From contig NC_020812.1 of the NCBI RefSeq assembly GCF_000348745.1, positions 372,001-436,000 on the forward strand: a stretch of 64,000 nt of DNA. The letters run 5' to 3'. The translations under genes and the position numbers were made by a program. Under the pieces are notes generated by a model. It was given only the letters and a program-made list of their open reading frames with translations, did not search any database and had not been told where the DNA came from. Shown one piece after another: positions 10,274-21,431 of this stretch. The stretch's first letter is position 1; the number at the start of each line of letters is the position of its first letter. The stretch is from Micavibrio aeruginosavorus EPB. GTDB lineage: Bacteria; Pseudomonadota; Alphaproteobacteria; Micavibrionales; Micavibrionaceae.

Positions 10274-11110
10274 ATGCCCGAATTACCCGAAGTTGAAACG
10301 GTTTGCCGCGGTCTGGCCAAGCCCTTTACGGGGCAGGTCATTGCATCCGCGCAAGTGCGCCGCCCGGATTTGCGGCGTCCGTTTCCACGTGGCCTGGTCA
10401 AGAAAATTACAGGGCGCAAGATTGCATCGGTGACGCGGCGGGCCAAATACGCGTTGTTGCACATGGATGATGGATCCATTCTTGTTCTGCATCTGGGCAT
10501 GTCGGGGCGTGTGAAAATTCTGCCCCCGGCGCAGGCGCGTGATTATAAACCCGAAACACACGATCATTTTTTATTCACATCGGTGCGCGGACACATGATG
10601 GTGCTGAACGATGCGCGCCGTTTTGGTCAGGTGATGTGGTTCAAATCCGATGATGCGATGATGCAGGATGCGTCCTTTGCCACATTGGGTCCAGAACCCT
10701 TGTCGAACGCATTCAGCGGGCCGACATTACTGGCGGCGCTTGCGGGTAAAAAAACCGCGATCAAGGTCGCGTTGCTGGATCAACGCGTTGTGGCCGGGAT
10801 CGGGAATATCTATGCCAGCGAAGCGCTCTATATCGCCGGGATCAAACCGACCCGTGCGGCGGGGACGATTCGCGGGGATGAGGCGGAGGCCCTGGTCGCG
10901 GCCATCCGGCAGATTTTGACCAAGGCCATTGAATCGGGTGGGTCATCCCTGCGGGATCATCGCCAGACGAATGGCGAAATGGGCTATTTTCAATTTGAAT
11001 TTGCCGTTTATGATCGCGAAGGCGATGCCTGTGCCCGGTGCGGTAAACCCATTCAACGGTTGGTGCAGGGCGGGCGGTCGACCTTTTATTGCCCCGGTTG
11101 CCAGAAATGA
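10274..11110 (+). CDS. mutM: Formamidopyrimidine-DNA glycosylase
   Basis: A 278-residue base-excision repair enzyme that removes 8-oxoguanine and formamidopyrimidines. It starts MPELPEVETV, where Pro2 is the catalytic nucleophile and Glu3 the acid. The lysine and beta-sandwich region around LHLGMSGR is present, as is the helix-two-turn-helix VAGIGNIYASEAL. The C-terminal zinc finger is C-x2-C...C-x2-C (CARCGKP...YCPGC). Length is standard. It is co-transcribed with the preceding gene, and its stop codon overlaps the next start. Confidence 0.98.
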   Translation: MPELPEVETVCRGLAKPFTGQVIASAQVRRPDLRRPFPRGLVKKITGRKIASVTRRAKYALLHMDDGSILVLHLGMSGRVKILPPAQARDYKPETHDHFLFTSVRGHMMVLNDARRFGQVMWFKSDDAMMQDASFATLGPEPLSNAFSGPTLLAALAGKKTAIKVALLDQRVVAGIGNIYASEALYIAGIKPTRAAGTIRGDEAEALVAAIRQILTKAIESGGSSLRDHRQTNGEMGYFQFEFAVYDREGDACARCGKPIQRLVQGGRSTFYCPGCQK

Positions 11111-11514
11111 GAGAACAGATGATCCGGTTTTTGACGATTATAGTGGTTGCAATGATGATGCTGGGCGCGGGCGCGCAGGCGGCGGAACAGCGTTTTTTTA
11201 GCAATATCAGTGATTTGCCACTTATGCCCGGCCTGTATGAGCTGCCGGATGCGGCCGTTGTCTTTGACAAGGAAGAGGGGCGGATTGTCGAAAGCGCCGC
11301 CGCGGGCGAGGGTGTGCATCATACGCAAGTTATTGATTTTTATACAAAAACTTTGCCGCAATTGGGGTGGGCTGTTGTCTCTTCGGCTCCGGCGGTTGGG
11401 GCTGGGCTGTATCGGCGCAACGGCGAAATGCTCAGCCTGACGGCCAGACCTGAAGGAAATCAAGGGGATGGGGTGGTTATTCTCCAGGTGTCGCTGACTC
11501 CGCTGACCCGCTAG
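11107..11514 (+). CDS. Small secreted protein of unknown function
   Basis: A 135-residue protein starting in the ATGA overlap with mutM. Residues ~5-24 form a signal peptide ending GAQA-AEQ. The mature part is about 110 residues, with one VIDFYTKTLPQLGW helix and a beta-rich end, a layout seen in small periplasmic proteins of several unrelated families. An ATG at 11119 is an alternative start. Its position suggests co-expression with mutM but no repair role is implied. Confidence 0.7.
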   Translation: MREQMIRFLTIIVVAMMMLGAGAQAAEQRFFSNISDLPLMPGLYELPDAAVVFDKEEGRIVESAAAGEGVHHTQVIDFYTKTLPQLGWAVVSSAPAVGAGLYRRNGEMLSLTARPEGNQGDGVVILQVSLTPLTR

Positions 11515-11614
11515 GGCTGAAAAAGCGGGCCGTGTGCGTGAAAAGATGGCGCGGGGGCGTCAAAACCTCTAAAAAACCAAAGAAACCTGCGGCTTTCACC
11601 TGTGTATGAATCTC

Positions 11615-11644
11615 TTGACAAGGGTGGGGCCCGGAGCGTAAAAC
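11615..11644 (+). promoter_or_regulatory. Predicted promoter of rpsT
   Basis: TTGACA (11615-11620), an 18-bp spacer and TAAAAC (11639-11644) lie 135 bp before the rpsT start. The leader is therefore long enough for S20 autoregulation, which is known in enteric bacteria but not shown here. Confidence 0.55.
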
Positions 11645-11778
11645 ACACCGTTCCCGACCGGGCCCCTTTGAGGGTATTGGTGCGCGATTGTGACGCAGCA
11701 CGGTGGGAGGGCGGACAAGACGAATGAATTGAAACGCCCAGTGAATTGAAACAATTGTAAGGATAAAGCGAGCAAACA

Positions 11779-12048
11779 ATGGCCAACCATAAATCGGCAA
11801 AAACACGTATCCGTCGTAACGCACGCGCAGCCGCCATCAACGGCAGCCGCGTTGGCCGCATTCGTACCTTTGTGAAAAAGGTTGAGCTGGCTCTGTCCGC
11901 GAACGATGCATCTGCCGCTGAAGCCGCTTTGAAAATGGCACAGCCGGAACTGGATCGTGGCGTTGCCAAGGGCGTGATGAACAAAAACGCCGTTGCCCGC
12001 AAGATGTCCCGCCTGACCGCGCGCATCAAGGCAATGAAAGCCGCGTAA
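11779..12048 (+). CDS. rpsT: 30S ribosomal protein S20
   Basis: An 89-residue, highly basic helical protein of the small ribosomal subunit that binds 16S rRNA. The opening [17 protein letters not shown] and the late [19 protein letters not shown] are canonical. It is a single-gene transcription unit with its own promoter and terminator. In many alphaproteobacteria rpsT lies next to dnaA, as here. Confidence 0.98.
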   Translation: MANHKSAKTRIRRNARAAAINGSRVGRIRTFVKKVELALSANDASAAEAALKMAQPELDRGVAKGVMNKNAVARKMSRLTARIKAMKAA

Positions 12049-12076
12049 TATAAACGCGATTTCGAATTGAGTTTTT

Positions 12077-12106
12077 AAAAGCGCCGCAAACACTGCGGCG
12101 CTTTTT
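12077..12106 (+). terminator. rpsT terminator
   Basis: AAAAGCGCCGC pairs with GCGGCGCTTTT around a seven-base loop, followed by TTCTTT. Confidence 0.9.
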
Positions 12107-12179
12107 CTTTCTGCGGTGCGCGTCGATTCGCATCAGCGATTCTGATTCATCGCGCGGAGTCAGAAAGTGGTTTCAGCGT

Positions 12180-12340
12180 ATCGATGCAAGGAAAAAATTT
12201 TTTATTTTTTTAGTGAATAAAAAATGCACGAAGTGCGAAAAAGCTAAGTGACATAAGCACTGAACGATTCTTGCTTTTTAGTTGTTCACATTTTGATCCA
12301 GTTGCATTGATAAAAAAATCTGGATAACGTCACCCCATCG
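12180..12340. other. Candidate replication origin / DnaA-binding region upstream of dnaA
   Basis: Within the ~740-bp gene-free gap between rpsT and dnaA, an A/T-only run at about 12191-12213 and a second AT-rich stretch to 12226 could serve as an unwinding element. It is followed by TTGTTCACA (12282-12290) and, inverted, TCTGGATAA (12319-12327), each one mismatch from a DnaA box. The rest of the gap to 12786 holds a pair of 13-bp inverted repeats (12388-12400 and 12662-12674) and the dnaA leader. Only two boxes are clear, so this could instead be only the dnaA control region. Confidence 0.4.
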
Positions 12341-12786
12341 AATGACGGACCGATGATCACAAAATGATCGCCACCATCAAACGATGTCACTCTTCAAAAA
12401 TCGGAAGCGGCCGTTCGGTCCGTTTCGGGAACAGCCAGTTCCCCACCCGTGGTCTTCACCACGATTGAAGAACAGAGGATGTGTTGAATGCAAACGATCT
12501 GTCCATGACGGGATCGCTTGTTTCAGAAAGTCCCTAAAATTTTCGCTGATCTGTGTTGGGCGTCTACGATACTGCCCCGGATGTGATGGTCCCGGCCTTG
12601 TGCCGCGGTGCAATCGCAATGGGATTGTTTTATCGCGTCGCCAGATATGAAAGCGGACATTTTTTTGAAGAGTGCACGAAAAGAGTAAACAAAAAATAAA
12701 CGCCGTTTGGCCGGGTTTGTTTTTTGGTTTGGGGTCCGTTCCAGGATCCTTTTTATGGACTATTAAATTTGTGGGAGAAGTAATCC

Positions 12787-14226
12787 ATGACGACTGAAGC
12801 CGGGGGAACAATGAAGAGCAACGAAGTCCTTTCTTTTAAGAATGATTCTTTTAAGCCAACACCTGAAATTCTTGATCTGTGGAACAATATCCACAACGCC
12901 CTGCGCGGTGAATTCGGCGAAGCCGTTTTCCGCAGCTGGCTGAAGCCCCTGACACTGCAGGCCTATTACCACGGCACGCTGGAAGTATCGGTTCCCACCC
13001 GTTTTATGCGTGACTGGATTCAATCCCACTATTCCGCACGTATTCTGGAGATGTGCGCAGGCATTAATGCCGATGTTCGCCGCTTGGAAATCGTTGTGGT
13101 TCAATCCGGTGCCCGCCCGTCCGAGGATGAGCAGCCTGTGGCCGCTGCGGCCCCGGTTGCCCCGGTAAAATCCAACCAGAACGAAGAAGAAGATCCGTTT
13201 GGTCTGAGCGCACCGTTCGATCCGCGTTTCACCTTTGACACGTTCGTTGTCGGCAAGCCGAATGCGCTGGCCCATGCCGCTGCGCGCCGCATTGTCGAAA
13301 GCCCGAACGTACCGTTCAACCCGCTGTTCCTGTATGGCGGCGTTGGTCTGGGTAAAACCCACCTGATGCATGCCATCGGTCAAGCGATGAAAGACAAATG
13401 GCCGAACCGTCGCGTTGTCTATCTGTCGGCTGAAAAATTCATGTATCAATTCGTGCGGGCTTTGCGCGCGAAGGATACGATGGCGTTTAAAGAGGCCTTC
13501 CGCTCCGTTGACGTTTTGATGATTGATGACATTCAATTCATCAGCGGCAAAGAATCGACCCAGGAAGAATTCTTCCACACGTTCAACGCGCTGGTTGACC
13601 AGAACAAACAGATCGTGATCTCCGCCGACAAGGCACCGAGCGATCTGACCGGCCTGGAGGAGCGTCTGCGTTCCCGTCTGGCCTGGGGTCTGGTGGCTGA
13701 TATTCATCCCAGCACCTATGACCTGCGCCTGGGCATTTTGCAGTCCAAGCGTGAGCAATTGGGCGCGGAGATTCCGGACGCTGTCCTGGAATTCCTGGCG
13801 CTGAAAGTAACCTCGAACATTCGTGAACTGGAAGGCGCGTTGAATCGCATCGTGGCCCATGCCGATGTGACGAAACAGCCGGTGACGCTGGAATCCACGC
13901 AGGACGTTCTGCAGGATTTGCTGCGCGCCCATGACCGCCGCATCACGATTGATGAAATCCAGCGCAAAGTGGCGGAACACTACAACATCCGCCTGCCGGA
14001 TATGCATTCCGCCCGCCGTGCCCGTAACGTGGCCCGTCCGCGTCAGGTGGCGATGTATCTGGCCAAGCAATTGACGTCCCGTTCCCTGCCGGAAATCGGC
14101 CGGAAATTCGGTGGCCGCGACCACACGACCGTGATGCACGCCGTGCGTAAGATCGAAGAGCTGATGGTCGAAGACGCCCAGATTGCACAGGATGTGGACG
14201 TGATTCGCCGCTCGCTCACGGGCTGA
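12787..14226 (+). CDS. dnaA: Chromosomal replication initiator DnaA
   Basis: A 479-residue initiator ATPase. Domain I lies at ~24-100, followed by an Ala/Pro-rich linker (~108-135). The AAA+ domain carries Walker A GGVGLGKT (184-191) and Walker B VDVLMIDDIQF. The C-terminal domain IV carries the DNA-binding signature GRDHTTVMHAVRKI. GGAGAAG lies eight bases before the ATG; a second ATG is eight codons in. It is preceded by the candidate origin and followed by dnaN. Confidence 0.99.
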   Translation: MTTEAGGTMKSNEVLSFKNDSFKPTPEILDLWNNIHNALRGEFGEAVFRSWLKPLTLQAYYHGTLEVSVPTRFMRDWIQSHYSARILEMCAGINADVRRLEIVVVQSGARPSEDEQPVAAAAPVAPVKSNQNEEEDPFGLSAPFDPRFTFDTFVVGKPNALAHAAARRIVESPNVPFNPLFLYGGVGLGKTHLMHAIGQAMKDKWPNRRVVYLSAEKFMYQFVRALRAKDTMAFKEAFRSVDVLMIDDIQFISGKESTQEEFFHTFNALVDQNKQIVISADKAPSDLTGLEERLRSRLAWGLVADIHPSTYDLRLGILQSKREQLGAEIPDAVLEFLALKVTSNIRELEGALNRIVAHADVTKQPVTLESTQDVLQDLLRAHDRRITIDEIQRKVAEHYNIRLPDMHSARRARNVARPRQVAMYLAKQLTSRSLPEIGRKFGGRDHTTVMHAVRKIEELMVEDAQIAQDVDVIRRSLTG

Positions 14227-14294
14227 TTGGCGGGCTAAGATTTGCTGTTCTGGTTCATGGGCCCGCCCCCCGGCGGCCCTTGGACCCGATCCTT

Positions 14295-14331
14295 GAGCGG
14301 TCCTGCTTCGGCGGGACCGTTTTTTTCTTTG
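14295..14331 (+). terminator. dnaA terminator
   Basis: AGCGGTCCTGC and GCGGGACCGTT close on a UUCG tetraloop and are followed by a seven-base T-run. It separates dnaA from dnaN, which has its own promoter. Confidence 0.85.
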
Positions 14332-14404
14332 GGGCAGGGCCGTTTTTTATCCAGAATCCCGCGAAAAGCGGTGGATTTCCGGGGGTTTTTGCCCTTTACC
14401 CCCC

Positions 14405-14432
14405 TTGGCGGGGCGGGGCCATCTGCTATAGT
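14405..14432 (+). promoter_or_regulatory. Predicted dnaN promoter
   Basis: TTGGCG (14405-14410), 16 bp and TATAGT (14427-14432) lie 46 bp upstream of the dnaN start codon. Confidence 0.6.
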
Positions 14433-14478
14433 CCATGCAATCTTTCAGGTTTTAAATTATTACGACGGATGGGTGACC

Positions 14479-15594
14479 ATGAAGCTGACGATTGATCGTG
14501 CCGCGCTGTTGCGTTCCTTGAGCCACGTGCAAAGCGCTGTAGAGCGCCGGAACACTATTCCAATTCTGGCCAACGTTCTGCTGCGCGCGGAAGACGGTGC
14601 CCTGGCCATGACCACCACGGACATGGATTTGGAAATCAACGAATCGGTTGCCGCCACGGTGCAGGCTCCGGGTGCGACGACCGCTCCGGCCCACACGCTG
14701 CACGACATTATCCGCAAAATGCCCGATGGCTCCGCGATTGAACTGGCGGTTGATGGATCTGGCAACACCATGACGGTGAAGGCGGGTCGTTCCACATTCA
14801 AACTGTCCTGCCTGCCGGTTGGTGACTTCCCGGAATTGGGCGGCCACGATATGCCGGTCAATTTCGCAATGCCGGCGGCTGAGCTGCGTGCCTTGATTGA
14901 TCGCACCAAATTCGCGATGAGCACGGAAGAAACCCGCTATTACCTGAACGGTATTTACATCCATGCCGGGGCGAACGGAAACCTGAAGGTTCTGCGCGCT
15001 GTGGCCACCGATGGTCACCGTCTGGCCCGTTTTGAAATGCCGTTGCCGGATGGCGCCGATGCAATGCCGGGCGTGATTATCCCGCGTAAAGCCGTTGGTG
15101 AACTGCGCAAATTGCTGGACGAAGCCGCCGACACCATTGAAATCGGCCTGTCCCAAAGCAAAGTGCGTTTCGCATTCGATCACATCGTGATGACCTCGAA
15201 ACTGGTTGATGGCACCTTCCCGAACTATGAACAGGTGATTCCGACCGGCAACACCAAAGTGGTCGAAGTGAACCCGAAACTGTTCTCTGGCGCGATTGAC
15301 CGTGTGTCGACCATTTCCGATGGGAAATCCCGCGCGGTGAAAATTGCCCTGAACGGCAAAACCATGACCCTGTCCGCCAACTCCCCGGATTCGGGCAGTG
15401 CGACCGAGGATTTGGAAGTCAACGGTAACGACAACATGGAAATCGGCTTCAACGCCCGTTACCTGATGGACATTACCAGCCAAATTTCCGGTGATGGGTG
15501 CCGCATGATGCTGGCCGACGCCGCATCCCCGACGATTATTCAGGATACAAGCGATCCGTCCGCTCTGTACGTTCTGATGCCGTTGCGCGTCTAA
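14479..15594 (+). CDS. dnaN: DNA polymerase III sliding clamp (beta subunit)
   Basis: A 371-residue beta clamp made of three topologically similar domains. It opens MKLTIDRAALLRSLSHVQ, contains the conserved RRNTIPILANVLL segment near 25-37 and ATDGHRLA in the middle domain, and ends YVLMPLRV, the usual family terminus. In-frame sequence upstream of this ATG reads through a terminator and promoter and is not part of the gene. It lies downstream of dnaA in the classic order. Confidence 0.99.
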   Translation: MKLTIDRAALLRSLSHVQSAVERRNTIPILANVLLRAEDGALAMTTTDMDLEINESVAATVQAPGATTAPAHTLHDIIRKMPDGSAIELAVDGSGNTMTVKAGRSTFKLSCLPVGDFPELGGHDMPVNFAMPAAELRALIDRTKFAMSTEETRYYLNGIYIHAGANGNLKVLRAVATDGHRLARFEMPLPDGADAMPGVIIPRKAVGELRKLLDEAADTIEIGLSQSKVRFAFDHIVMTSKLVDGTFPNYEQVIPTGNTKVVEVNPKLFSGAIDRVSTISDGKSRAVKIALNGKTMTLSANSPDSGSATEDLEVNGNDNMEIGFNARYLMDITSQISGDGCRMMLADAASPTIIQDTSDPSALYVLMPLRV

Positions 15595-15614
15595 ACGTCG
15601 AATACAATGAATTG

Positions 15615-15650
15615 AAAAAGGCACAGGGAACATTTTCCTGTGCCTTTTTT
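15615..15650 (+). terminator. dnaN terminator
   Basis: AAAAAGGCACAGG pairs with CCTGTGCCTTTTTT around a nine-base loop. Confidence 0.9.
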
Positions 15651-15697
15651 GTTCACGATGCGTGCGTGAGCGCAGTGATATGGTCTATGGTCAGGGT

Positions 15698-16858
15698 ATG
15701 AGTTTTATCGAAACCCTGCATCTTAATCATTTCCGTTGTTACGATGACGGCGCGCTGGACGGTTTGAAACCCGGGCCGGTGATTTTGTGCGGGCCGAATG
15801 GTGCGGGCAAGACCAACGTGCTGGAGGCTGTCTCCTTTCTGGCCCCTGGCCGCGGTTTGCGCACGGCCAAAATTTCCGAATTGCAAAAAAACGATTGCAC
15901 CGAGAAACCCTGGGCGATTTCCGCGCGGGTTGAAAGCGCCTATGGCCCGGTGCGCATCGGCACGGGACGCGATGGCGCGGATGATAAACGCATCGTGCGC
16001 ATCAATGGCGAAAATGCCAAGGGCGGACAATCGGCCTTGGCGGAATATCTGTCCATCCTGTGGCTGACGCCGCAGATGGATCGGTTGTTTACCGATGCCG
16101 CATCGGGGCGTCGCAAGTTTCTGGATCGCATGGTGTTTGCGTTTGATCCCGGCCATTCCGGGCGTATGACACGGTATGAAAACGCGATGCGGCAACGCTC
16201 GAAGTTGTTGCAGGACGGGGCTTTGGGCCGTGTCCCCGATCCGGCATGGTTGGATGCGTTGGAAATCACCATGGCGGAAACCGGTGTATCCATTGCCGCC
16301 GCGCGACAGGATTTCGTCCAGCGCTTGCAACAGGCGATCAACCGTGTGCCCGCCGATCTGGCGACGTTGTTTCCGCGGGCGCAGCTGGGCCTCTCCGGCA
16401 CGATGGAAGAATTGGTCCGTCGCGTGCCTGCGCTCGAGGTCGAGGAAATGGTGCGATACCAACTGCGCCAAAGCCGGATGCGTGATGCGCAAACGGGCGG
16501 GGCGGCGACGGGGCCGCATAAATCGGATTTGAATGTGACCTATATCGCCAAGGCGATGCCAGCCGATCAATGTTCGACGGGGGAGCAAAAGGCTCTGTTG
16601 ATCGGGATCGTTTTGGCCCATGCGCGCATGGTGGCGGCCGAACGCGGGGCACCGCCCGTGTTGTTGATGGATGAAATCGCCGCCCATCTGGATGAAAACC
16701 GCCGGGCGGCCCTGTATCGCCAATTGCTGGATCTGCGGGCGCAGGTCTGGATGACGGGGACGGATTTGGCCCTGTTCGATTCGGTGGGCGATACGGCGAC
16801 CTTTATTGGCGTGGATCATGGCCGTTTAAGTCCTGTTTTGGCCCGCGCTGTGGCGTGA
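15698..16858 (+). CDS. recF: DNA replication and repair protein RecF
   Basis: A 386-residue SMC-like ATPase that, with RecO and RecR, loads RecA at gaps. Walker A GPNGAGKT lies at residues 32-39. The signature STGEQKALLIGI and Walker B PPVLLMDEIAAHLD are in the C-terminal third. The start was placed at MSFIETLHLNHFRCY, which aligns with the family N-terminus. An upstream in-frame ATG would add 12 unconserved residues. TATGGT ends six bases before the chosen ATG. Confidence 0.97.
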   Translation: MSFIETLHLNHFRCYDDGALDGLKPGPVILCGPNGAGKTNVLEAVSFLAPGRGLRTAKISELQKNDCTEKPWAISARVESAYGPVRIGTGRDGADDKRIVRINGENAKGGQSALAEYLSILWLTPQMDRLFTDAASGRRKFLDRMVFAFDPGHSGRMTRYENAMRQRSKLLQDGALGRVPDPAWLDALEITMAETGVSIAAARQDFVQRLQQAINRVPADLATLFPRAQLGLSGTMEELVRRVPALEVEEMVRYQLRQSRMRDAQTGGAATGPHKSDLNVTYIAKAMPADQCSTGEQKALLIGIVLAHARMVAAERGAPPVLLMDEIAAHLDENRRAALYRQLLDLRAQVWMTGTDLALFDSVGDTATFIGVDHGRLSPVLARAVA

Positions 16859-17093
16859 TGCGCCCTGACCTTTTGCGGGGTTGTTTTTGACCCGGTCAAA
16901 CCCACCTTAATTATCTGAAATAAAATGCAAAATTTCACCCTGAGAAACCCCCGGAAAAGGGTGGGAATCACGTTGATTCCGGGTGTATTTGGGGATGGGG
17001 TGTGCTATAACCAGACCACGTCAAAAACCCCGAATTTCTGCGCTTTTTCAGGCGCTTGCGGGGGTGAAAAGGCGCTATTGTCATAACCTTTAA

Positions 17094-19580
<2,487 letters not shown>

Positions 19581-19586
19581 AAACAA

Positions 19587-19655
19587 AACCACGAATGAAC
19601 ACGAATAGACACGAATGGTTGTCGTATTTGTGTTCATTCGTGTTTATTCGTGGTT
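19587..19655. repeat. Long palindrome of repeated ACACGAAT units between gyrB and argS
   Basis: Two 30-base arms (19587-19616 and 19626-19655) pair with only a few mismatches around a nine-base loop. Each arm is itself three roughly ten-base repeats of the form ACACGAATGA. It begins six bases after the gyrB stop and ends six bases before the argS ATG. It probably ends the gyrB message, although no T-run follows, and may be a dispersed repeat element. Confidence 0.85.
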
Positions 19656-19661
19656 AAAATC

Positions 19662-21428
19662 ATGACTTCTCTTATCCAAACACTCTCTCAAATCGTTGGT
19701 GATGCGTTCGTGGCCGAAGGGCTGGATGCGGCGATGGGGGCTGTGCGTGTATCCGACCGCCCGGATCTGGCGCAATTCCAATGCAACGGCGCGATGATGG
19801 CGGCCAAGGCGGCGAAGAAAAACCCGCGCGCTGTGGCCGATGCCATTTCCGCGCGCCTGTCCGCCAATCCGATGTTCGCCAAAATCGAAATCGCCGGGCC
19901 GGGTTTTATCAACTTGGTGCTGACCGATGAATATCTGTCCGGTTTCGCCAATGGTTTGAAGGGCGATGATCGTTTCGGCGCGGCCCCCATTGCCGCCGGA
20001 AAAACCATGGTGCTGGATTACGGTGGACCAAACGTGGCCAAGGCCATGCATATTGGCCATTTGCGTCCCTGCATTATCGGTGATTGCCTGCGCCGCATGG
20101 CGATTTTCGCCGGGTACAGGGCGATTGGCGACGTGCATCTGGGCGATTGGGGCACGCCGATGGGAATGATCCTGTCTGAACTGGAAATCAATCATCCGGA
20201 ATGGCCGTATTTTGATGCGAATTTTACCGGCCCGTACCCGGCGGAACCGCCGGTGACCATGGCCGATCTGGAGGTGATTTATCCGCGCGCGGCAAACGCG
20301 TGCAAGGATGATCCGGCCCGGATGGATGCCGCGCGTCAGGCGACCGTGGAATTACAGGATGGCCGCCCGGGATACCGCGCATTGTGGAAACATTTCGTCG
20401 ATGTGTCGATTGCGGGTGTGAAGCGCAATTATGATCTGCTCGGCGTGCATTTCGATTTGTGGAAGGGTGAGGCGGATTCCCACCCCTATATCGCGCCCAT
20501 GGTTGATGATCTGCGTCAACGCGGCATCGCGATTGAAGATAACGGCGCCGTCATCGTTCCGGTGAAAACGGATGATGACCAGAAGGAAATTCCGCCGCTG
20601 ATCCTGTACAAACGCGATGGCGCGGTGATGTACGGCACCACCGATCTGGCCACGATTGTGGAGCGGGTGAACGATTTTAACCCCGATAAAATCGTGTATG
20701 TCGTTGATCAACGCCAATCCCTGCATTTTGAACAGGTGTTCCGTGCCGCGCGCATCGGGGCGATCGTGCGTGATGATGTGGAACTGACCCACGCCGGATT
20801 TGGCACGATGAACGGGGCCGATGGCAAACCGTTCAAAACCCGCGCCGGTGGCGTGATGCGGTTGGAGGACATGATCGGCATGGCGCGTGACGCCGTGGTC
20901 GAGCAAATGAAATCCGCCAATGTCGCGCAGGATATGGATGACGCGGCCAAGGACAAGGTGGCGTTGCAAGTGGCGGTGGCCGCGATTAAATTTGCCGACC
21001 TGCAAAACCAACGGCAATCGGATTATATTTTCGACCTCAATCGCTTCACCAGCTTTGAAGGGAAAACCGGGCCGTATTTACAGTACCAGGCGGTACGGAT
21101 CAAATCCCTGCTGAAAAAAGCGGCGGATCAAGGATTCAAGCCGGCGGATGCCATCACGGTGAATGATGAGGGGCGTGCGTTGATCCTGTTGATGGCGGAA
21201 TGGCCAGAGACGGTCGAGATGGCCCTGCGCAATTACACGCCGCATGTGCTGTGCGATTTCGTTTACCGCATGGCGAATGCGTATTCCAGCTTCTACGGCA
21301 ATTACCACATTTTGTCGGAAGGTGATGAAGGGCTGCGCTCCAGCCGTCTGGCGCTCAGTGCGCTGACGTTCAAACATATTGAACTGGCCTTGAATATGCT
21401 GGGGATCGACATTCCGGAGCGGATGTAG
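19662..21428 (+). CDS. argS: Arginine--tRNA ligase
   Basis: A 588-residue class I aminoacyl-tRNA synthetase. The N-terminal tRNA-binding domain spans ~1-110. The catalytic HIGH motif is at residues 130-133, preceded by YGGPNVAKAM. The arginine-specific DHTQ-like region and the LYKRDGAVMYGTTDLA segment follow. The anticodon-binding DALR domain is at the C-terminus, ending ERM. The start is the ATG right after the palindrome; an earlier GTG would lie inside the palindrome. Confidence 0.98.
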   Translation: MTSLIQTLSQIVGDAFVAEGLDAAMGAVRVSDRPDLAQFQCNGAMMAAKAAKKNPRAVADAISARLSANPMFAKIEIAGPGFINLVLTDEYLSGFANGLKGDDRFGAAPIAAGKTMVLDYGGPNVAKAMHIGHLRPCIIGDCLRRMAIFAGYRAIGDVHLGDWGTPMGMILSELEINHPEWPYFDANFTGPYPAEPPVTMADLEVIYPRAANACKDDPARMDAARQATVELQDGRPGYRALWKHFVDVSIAGVKRNYDLLGVHFDLWKGEADSHPYIAPMVDDLRQRGIAIEDNGAVIVPVKTDDDQKEIPPLILYKRDGAVMYGTTDLATIVERVNDFNPDKIVYVVDQRQSLHFEQVFRAARIGAIVRDDVELTHAGFGTMNGADGKPFKTRAGGVMRLEDMIGMARDAVVEQMKSANVAQDMDDAAKDKVALQVAVAAIKFADLQNQRQSDYIFDLNRFTSFEGKTGPYLQYQAVRIKSLLKKAADQGFKPADAITVNDEGRALILLMAEWPETVEMALRNYTPHVLCDFVYRMANAYSSFYGNYHILSEGDEGLRSSRLALSALTFKHIELALNMLGIDIPERM

Positions 21429-21431
21429 GCC

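Noticed and set aside
12384-12650. An 88-codon open frame in the dnaA leader
   Set aside because: Cys/Pro/Arg-rich composition unlike local proteins, no ribosome binding site, and both strands open in places. Treated as non-coding.
14242-14478. A 79-codon N-terminal extension of dnaN
   Set aside because: The extension reads through the dnaA terminator and a good promoter. The family N-terminus matches the ATG at 14479.
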